In this document: piece after piece, positions 7,379-10,790 of the stretch
How the letters are laid out: each line of letters begins with the position of its first letter
How positions within the stretch are numbered: position 1 is the stretch's first letter
Assembly: GCA_029879605.1 (NCBI GenBank)
Contig: JAOUQA010000034.1
Span: 1 to 10,790 of the forward strand
Length of the DNA: 10,790 nt
Source: Gammaproteobacteria bacterium
GTDB lineage: Bacteria > Pseudomonadota > Gammaproteobacteria > SZUA-229
Direction: 5' to 3'
The notes under the pieces: model-generated
What the model was told of the DNA's origin: nothing
What the model saw: only the letters and a program-made list of their open reading frames with translations
Databases searched by the model: none
Translations under genes and position numbers: made by a program

Positions 7379-7870
7379 ATGAATTCGGAGCTGTTGCGGC
7401 AAGGAGCAAGTCCTGCCACTGTCACATTTAATGAATACAGATCTAGCACTGATCGTCGTCAATCAACCAGCAATTCAAGTTATTACTGGTTTTTTGGTCG
7501 TCGCAAAACCATACGTCGTGAACAGGATAAACATAATCAGCTGGTAGATATACCTGCTACGAACCATGTACTAATGGCCATCAGCATAATGATCCTGTCA
7601 GTCACAGATGCATTTCTAACCCTAAATATACTTGCAACAGGTGGCATCGAAGTTAATCCATTACTGGATGTGGTTGTACAAAAAGATATACAATTATTTA
7701 CTTATACCAAACTGGCACTCACCGGGCTATGCATTATATTTCTAACTCGATATATACATTTTCGCCTGTTTAATCTGTTCAGCGTAGCACGATTTATGCA
7801 ACTAACCTTAACTGGTTACACCATGCTCATTAGTTACCAGGTCGTTATTCTCAGTTCTCAATTATTATAA
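7379..7870 (+). CDS. DUF5658-type small membrane protein
   Basis: The protein has 163 residues. A polar, Arg-rich N-terminal tail (about 1-60, with DRR at 25-27, RR at 41-42 and 46-47) is followed by three hydrophobic segments at about 63-85, 105-123 and 138-160. The end of the first helix and the loop after it carry the pattern D77-A-F-L-T-L with GGIEVNPLL at 88-96. This is the D..lT...G..E.NPl signature I associate with DUF5658, a family of unknown function. The basic tail is expected to stay in the cytoplasm. ATG 7379 is well supported by AAGGA six bases upstream. The gene sits alone behind the sigma-54 promoter and is followed by a hairpin, so it looks monocistronic. The family call rests on motif memory and is moderately sure; the membrane topology is more certain. 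Confidence 0.75.
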   Translation: MNSELLRQGASPATVTFNEYRSSTDRRQSTSNSSYYWFFGRRKTIRREQDKHNQLVDIPATNHVLMAISIMILSVTDAFLTLNILATGGIEVNPLLDVVVQKDIQLFTYTKLALTGLCIIFLTRYIHFRLFNLFSVARFMQLTLTGYTMLISYQVVILSSQLL

Positions 7871-7899
7871 AACTGAATGAACAGCAATAATCAGTTTTA
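7868..7899 (+). terminator. Probable hairpin terminator of the DUF5658 gene
   Basis: TAAAACTGA (7868-7876), which contains the stop codon, pairs perfectly with TCAGTTTTA (7891-7899) across a 14-base loop. The four T bases lie inside the stem rather than after it, and GC content is low, so termination strength is uncertain. Confidence 0.4.
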
Positions 7900-8043
7900 C
7901 ACTGACATCTATAGCGGGTACTCAACAGATAATTAATTTCAGACTGATCAAACTGGAAGTCTGGCCAGGCATCCTTCATTCTTTTTACCATCTATAGACC
8001 GTACAGTTTAACCTGGTTTTTGTAATCCATATATTATGCTGAA

Positions 8044-8073
8044 TTCGGCTATCAACCAGACTCAATAGCCGAA
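8044..8073. repeat. Perfect 9-bp GC-containing inverted repeat
   Basis: TTCGGCTAT (8044-8052) and ATAGCCGAA (8065-8073) are perfect reverse complements with a 12-base loop. On the plus strand six A bases overlap and follow the second arm and no U-tract is present on either strand, so it is not a standard terminator. It lies about 105 bases before the pseudopeptidase start. Confidence 0.5.
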
Positions 8074-8168
8074 AAAACTGTGATCAATATCTATACAAAA
8101 AAATATTATTTTGTTACCTATACTTAATAACTGTAATGTTGTTAAGTTAACCTTTGAAGCAGGCAACC

Positions 8169-8173
8169 GAGGT
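8169..8173 (+). promoter_or_regulatory. Ribosome binding site that fixes the start at 8178
   Basis: GAGGT lies four bases before ATG 8178. The longer reading from TTG 8154 has no ribosome site, so the ATG is preferred and the protein is eight residues shorter. Confidence 0.7.
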
Positions 8174-8177
8174 ATTA

Positions 8178-9341
8178 ATGGGAATAAAAGCATCGTTCAA
8201 TGCCTGGAAAAATCGCGTACTGAGACGTATTGAATCACTGATTGAGAAATACCAGGCATTTTATCTTGGGCTCATCTGCCTGTTAGCAATTACCGGCTAT
8301 CTATTAAGCCTGATATTTCCATTGCTAGTTATTATCTGTATATCCGCTTTAATCAACATCCTGACTAATGATAGCCAGCCTGACTGGATGATAGCATTAA
8401 TCTACCTGACAGTTGCCCTGCTAAGCACTCTTTTATGCCTGCGACAGATACAATACAAACCTGTGGCTCCAGCCGGTGTTGCTCTAACAGCTGATAAATT
8501 ACCTGATATTTTTAACCTGGTTGAAACCAATCAAAAACACTTTAAACGCCCAAAAATTCGTCAGCTGGTCATTACCCAGGATTATGAAATTGATATTATT
8601 AAAACACCTCTCCGAGGCTTGCCCTTCTGGTCTTATAATACCCTGGTGATTGGTCTGCCCATGCTACTCTGTTTTTCGCCGAAACAATTCGAATGTATGA
8701 TCACACGAAAGATAGGCCAGTTTTCTAAAAAACGAAACCCGGTTACTAACTGGTTATACCAGTTACGCTCAACATGGCAGCAATATGCACGGGCCTTTGA
8801 CAAACAGAAATACCCTGACAGCAAAATACTCTACTGGATATACAATGCATTTTCAGTCTTCTATTCAGCAACCAGTGTTTATATAGCCAGGCGAGATGAG
8901 TTAAATGCAGATGGCTATGCACTTGAAATACACAACCATGAATATGTACGTGAAATGATATCCGCGCACGCGGTTTATTATCTTTTTCTGCAAAATAATT
9001 TCTGGCCTGCAATACAAAAAGCTATTTCTGCCAATCCCAGATCAGCGGTCACACCGCATCGACAGTTAGTACTGGCTTTACGCAGCCATTTACAGGGGAA
9101 AAATTTGCAACCACTGGCTGATAAAGCATTCAACACACAATACCCATGGAATTCTCCTCAAGCATCGATGATAAGTCGACTCAACAATATTACCCACGAC
9201 AGTCCACACCTGGCTGAACGTACTGAGCAAACTGCTGCCAGTCAGTACCTTGGCAATATGCAGGTAGCCATTATCAGTCTTATTGATAAACTATGGTTAA
9301 ATAATACACTGCAGAAAAACAGGAAGCCCAGAAAAAAATAA
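8178..9341 (+). CDS. Membrane M48-family metallopeptidase homologue, predicted inactive (pseudopeptidase)
   Basis: This 387-residue protein has hydrophobic segments at about 27-62 (one long or two short helices) and 71-89, then a soluble domain. That domain follows the HtpX-like M48 pattern: the strand block near 129-161 ending in NTLVIGLP, the LSPEQ-like FSPKQF at 166-171, the active-site helix, an RLRxTW-like segment (QLRSTW) near 195-200, RRDELNAD at 238-245, FWPA at 275-278, and the C-terminal TH.SPHLAER near 339-348. In active members the helix reads HExGH; here residues 177-181 are R-K-I-G-Q, so both zinc-binding histidines and the catalytic glutamate are lost. The third ligand position, E241, remains. 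The frame is intact with no stop or shift, so the protein is probably kept for a non-proteolytic role, such as binding a membrane substrate or regulating a partner; that role is inference. It stands 307 bases from the gene upstream and 159 from the next, probably its own transcript. Confidence 0.8.
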   Translation: MGIKASFNAWKNRVLRRIESLIEKYQAFYLGLICLLAITGYLLSLIFPLLVIICISALINILTNDSQPDWMIALIYLTVALLSTLLCLRQIQYKPVAPAGVALTADKLPDIFNLVETNQKHFKRPKIRQLVITQDYEIDIIKTPLRGLPFWSYNTLVIGLPMLLCFSPKQFECMITRKIGQFSKKRNPVTNWLYQLRSTWQQYARAFDKQKYPDSKILYWIYNAFSVFYSATSVYIARRDELNADGYALEIHNHEYVREMISAHAVYYLFLQNNFWPAIQKAISANPRSAVTPHRQLVLALRSHLQGKNLQPLADKAFNTQYPWNSPQASMISRLNNITHDSPHLAERTEQTAASQYLGNMQVAIISLIDKLWLNNTLQKNRKPRKK

Positions 9342-9393
9342 GTTCTTCATTGATAAATCAGTATCCATCCCTGCCCAATTAAGTCATACTATT

Positions 9394-9423
9394 TTGACTA
9401 AAATAATTTACGATCTATTTAAT
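9394..9423 (+). promoter_or_regulatory. Candidate sigma-70 promoter for the DUF1304 gene
   Basis: TTGACT (9394-9399) and TTTAAT (9418-9423) each match the -35 and -10 consensus at five of six bases with an 18-base spacer. A start near 9430 would give a leader of about 70 bases before ATG 9501. Confidence 0.4.
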
Positions 9424-9500
9424 ACTTTATAGTAAAAACATTACTACTCTATACACGCGATGAATTACTCTTAAACTCATAACCATATAGCAGCTGGAAA

Positions 9501-9863
9501 ATGGATTATCTAATTAATATTATTATTATTCTTATAGCCATTGAACACTGTGGGTTTCTTTACCTGGAAATGTTTTTGTGGACCAGGAAATCTGGCAGGA
9601 AAATATTTTCTCTATCTGATGAACATGCAAAAATAACAAAAGTACTAGCAGCCAACCAGGGGCTATATAATGGCTTTCTATGCCTTGGCTTAATCTGGGG
9701 ACTAGCTCATCCAGATGCTGCATTTGGCAGGCAACTCAATCTTTTTTTTCTATGCTGCATAATCATTGCCGGTATATATGGTGGAATCACGGTAAAACGT
9801 ACAATATTTTATATACAGGCATTGCCAGCTATTATTGCCTGCATACTGATACTTATAAACTAA
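9501..9863 (+). CDS. DUF1304 family membrane protein
   Basis: This 120-residue protein has about four hydrophobic segments (roughly 3-26, 51-69, 79-98 and 102-119). It carries the conserved features of DUF1304: the early EH pair (15-16), EMFLW (23-27), LAANQGLYNGF (49-59), GIYGG (91-95) and QALPA (106-110). Length is normal for the family. The molecular function of DUF1304 is not known to me. The start ATG 9501 has only a weak, close GGA upstream. The next gene, an antiporter, starts 66 bases later on the same strand with no hairpin between, so the two may be co-transcribed. Confidence 0.9.
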   Translation: MDYLINIIIILIAIEHCGFLYLEMFLWTRKSGRKIFSLSDEHAKITKVLAANQGLYNGFLCLGLIWGLAHPDAAFGRQLNLFFLCCIIIAGIYGGITVKRTIFYIQALPAIIACILILIN

Positions 9864-9929
9864 AATAGATATATCGAGCTATTTCGAACTCTGTTTGTAG
9901 AATGATTTTCTCAGGGCATATTTGATTTT

Positions 9930-10790
9930 ATGATTTCTTCATATCTTATCGATATTATTATTTTATTAATTGCAGCAGTCATTGCTGTGCCTTTTTTCCA
10001 GACAATACGACTCGGTGCTGTGCCCGGCTTTCTGGTAGGTGGTGTTATTGTTGGACCTTATGGGCTGGGTCTGATTAATAATATCAGCGATATTCAGCAC
10101 CTGGCTGAAATCGGCGTTGTTTTTCTACTCTTTGTCATTGGTATTGAGCTTAAACCTTCTCGCCTGTGGCAATTAAGACGTATGGTATTCGGTCTTGGAA
10201 CACTCCAGGTTTTGCTCACTGGCCTGGTTATCGGCCTTATTGCACACTTTATGTTTGATGCTTCTATAAGGGCAACCATTCTTATTGGTCCGGCACTGGC
10301 ATTATCATCAACTGCATTTGTTCTGCAGTTATTATCAGAACAAAAGATGCTTACATCCCTGTACGGGCGTACCTCCTTATCTATTTTATTACTTCAGGAT
10401 CTGGCTGTAGTGCCATTGCTGGCACTCATACCACTACTGGCTATTCAGGAAATGAGTATCGGGGAAGATATCGGCCTGGCCCTGGTTGAGTCAGTATTCA
10501 TCCTGGTTATTATTGTTATCATTGGACGCTACCTGTTACACCCCCTGCTGCACCGTGTTGCACTTTCGGGAAACCCTGAAATATTCACAGCCTCAGCTGT
10601 ACTGATTGTTCTCGGCACCGCCTCTATCACCGAACACGCTGGACTCTCCATGGCTATGGGAGCTTTTCTGGCCGGCCTGCTTATTTCCGATTCATCCTAC
10701 AAACATCAGATACTGGCAGAGATCCAGCCATTCCGTGGCCTGCTACTCGGCCTGTTCTTCATGTCCATGGGTATGTCCCTGAATCTTTAT
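9930..10790 (+). CDS. KefB/KefC-like CPA2 cation:proton antiporter (partial, N-terminal 287 residues)
   Basis: The frame starts at ATG 9930 and runs off the right edge without a stop. It begins with the usual CPA2 pattern: VPGFLVGGVIVGP at 31-43, EIGVVFLLFVIGIELKP at 60-76, ALSSTAFVLQ at 124-133, the QD pair at 156-157 in LLQDLAVVPLLAL, and FRGLLLGLFFMSMGMSL at 268-284. These are close to KefB and KefC, K+ efflux systems gated by glutathione adducts in enterobacteria. The RCK domain that would decide this lies outside the window, so glutathione control is only a possibility. The ribosome site is poor (AGGG 14 bases upstream), and no better in-frame start is seen. It clearly differs in sequence from the antiporter at 4581, so the two are not recent duplicates. 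Confidence 0.9.
   Translation, partial: MISSYLIDIIILLIAAVIAVPFFQTIRLGAVPGFLVGGVIVGPYGLGLINNISDIQHLAEIGVVFLLFVIGIELKPSRLWQLRRMVFGLGTLQVLLTGLVIGLIAHFMFDASIRATILIGPALALSSTAFVLQLLSEQKMLTSLYGRTSLSILLLQDLAVVPLLALIPLLAIQEMSIGEDIGLALVESVFILVIIVIIGRYLLHPLLHRVALSGNPEIFTASAVLIVLGTASITEHAGLSMAMGAFLAGLLISDSSYKHQILAEIQPFRGLLLGLFFMSMGMSLNLY

Larger units (their letters stand above)
7871..8177. other. Intergenic region upstream of the pseudopeptidase
   Basis: This stretch of about 300 bases has no gene. Besides the hairpins at 7868-7899 and 8044-8073, it has a -10-like TATACT at 8119-8124 without a good -35, and a perfect odd palindrome GTTAA-G-TTAAC at 8141-8151 that would lie just downstream of the corresponding start. 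This is a possible promoter and operator for the next gene, weakly supported. Confidence 0.35.

Noticed and set aside
7705..7730. A second TGGCAC inside the DUF5658 gene with GC in the right register
   Set aside because: The -12 half reads GGGC rather than TTGC and it lies within a coding sequence.
8178..9341. Calling the M48 homologue a pseudogene
   Set aside because: The reading frame is complete with a good ribosome site, normal ends and conserved family motifs outside the active site, so it is more likely a functional, catalytically inactive protein.
9680..9868. Plus-strand frame of 62 codons overlapping the DUF1304 gene
   Set aside because: It is a shifted frame; the DUF1304 motifs are in the frame starting at 9501.

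Overview
The window looks like chromosomal DNA from a gammaproteobacterium of modest GC content (about 40 percent by eye). I infer this from the protein families and their sequence style; no rRNA or tRNA gene is present to confirm it, and I would not name a genus. No mobile element, CRISPR array, tRNA or rRNA was found.

Left part, minus strand (1-4190). Three genes are read leftward and separated by sizeable gaps, so each is probably transcribed on its own. From right to left they are an orphan membrane sensor histidine kinase with a double-Cache sensor (2298-4190), a P-loop kinase of the D-glycerate 3-kinase (GLYK/Tda10) type (1022-2002), and the N-terminal 261 residues of a cellulose-synthase-like family 2 glycosyltransferase that runs off the left edge (1-784).

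Middle, plus strand (4581-6570). A CPA2-type K+/H+ antiporter with a C-terminal TrkA-N/RCK domain is divergent from the histidine kinase. Its Shine-Dalgarno sequence fits a GTG start at 4581 better than the ATG at 4575. A small three-helix membrane protein of unknown function follows. Next is AT-rich DNA with one doubtful small ORF.

Right part, plus strand (7019-10790). A DUF5658-type small membrane protein (7379-7870) sits behind a consensus-grade sigma-54 (-24/-12) promoter, with a 7-bp inverted repeat about 85 bp upstream of the predicted start that could be an activator site. It is followed by an intact, full-length membrane protein of the M48 metallopeptidase family (8178-9341) in which the zinc-binding HExxH motif has become R-K-I-G-Q, so it is predicted to be a pseudopeptidase. 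A DUF1304 membrane protein (9501-9863) and the first 287 residues of a second, KefB/KefC-like CPA2 antiporter (9930 onward) close the window.

Nearly every gene except the kinase encodes an envelope protein. The two antiporters suggest cation or pH homeostasis, but nothing in the sequence proves that the genes act as one pathway. The two observations most worth following are the pseudopeptidase and the sigma-54 promoter with its possible upstream site.
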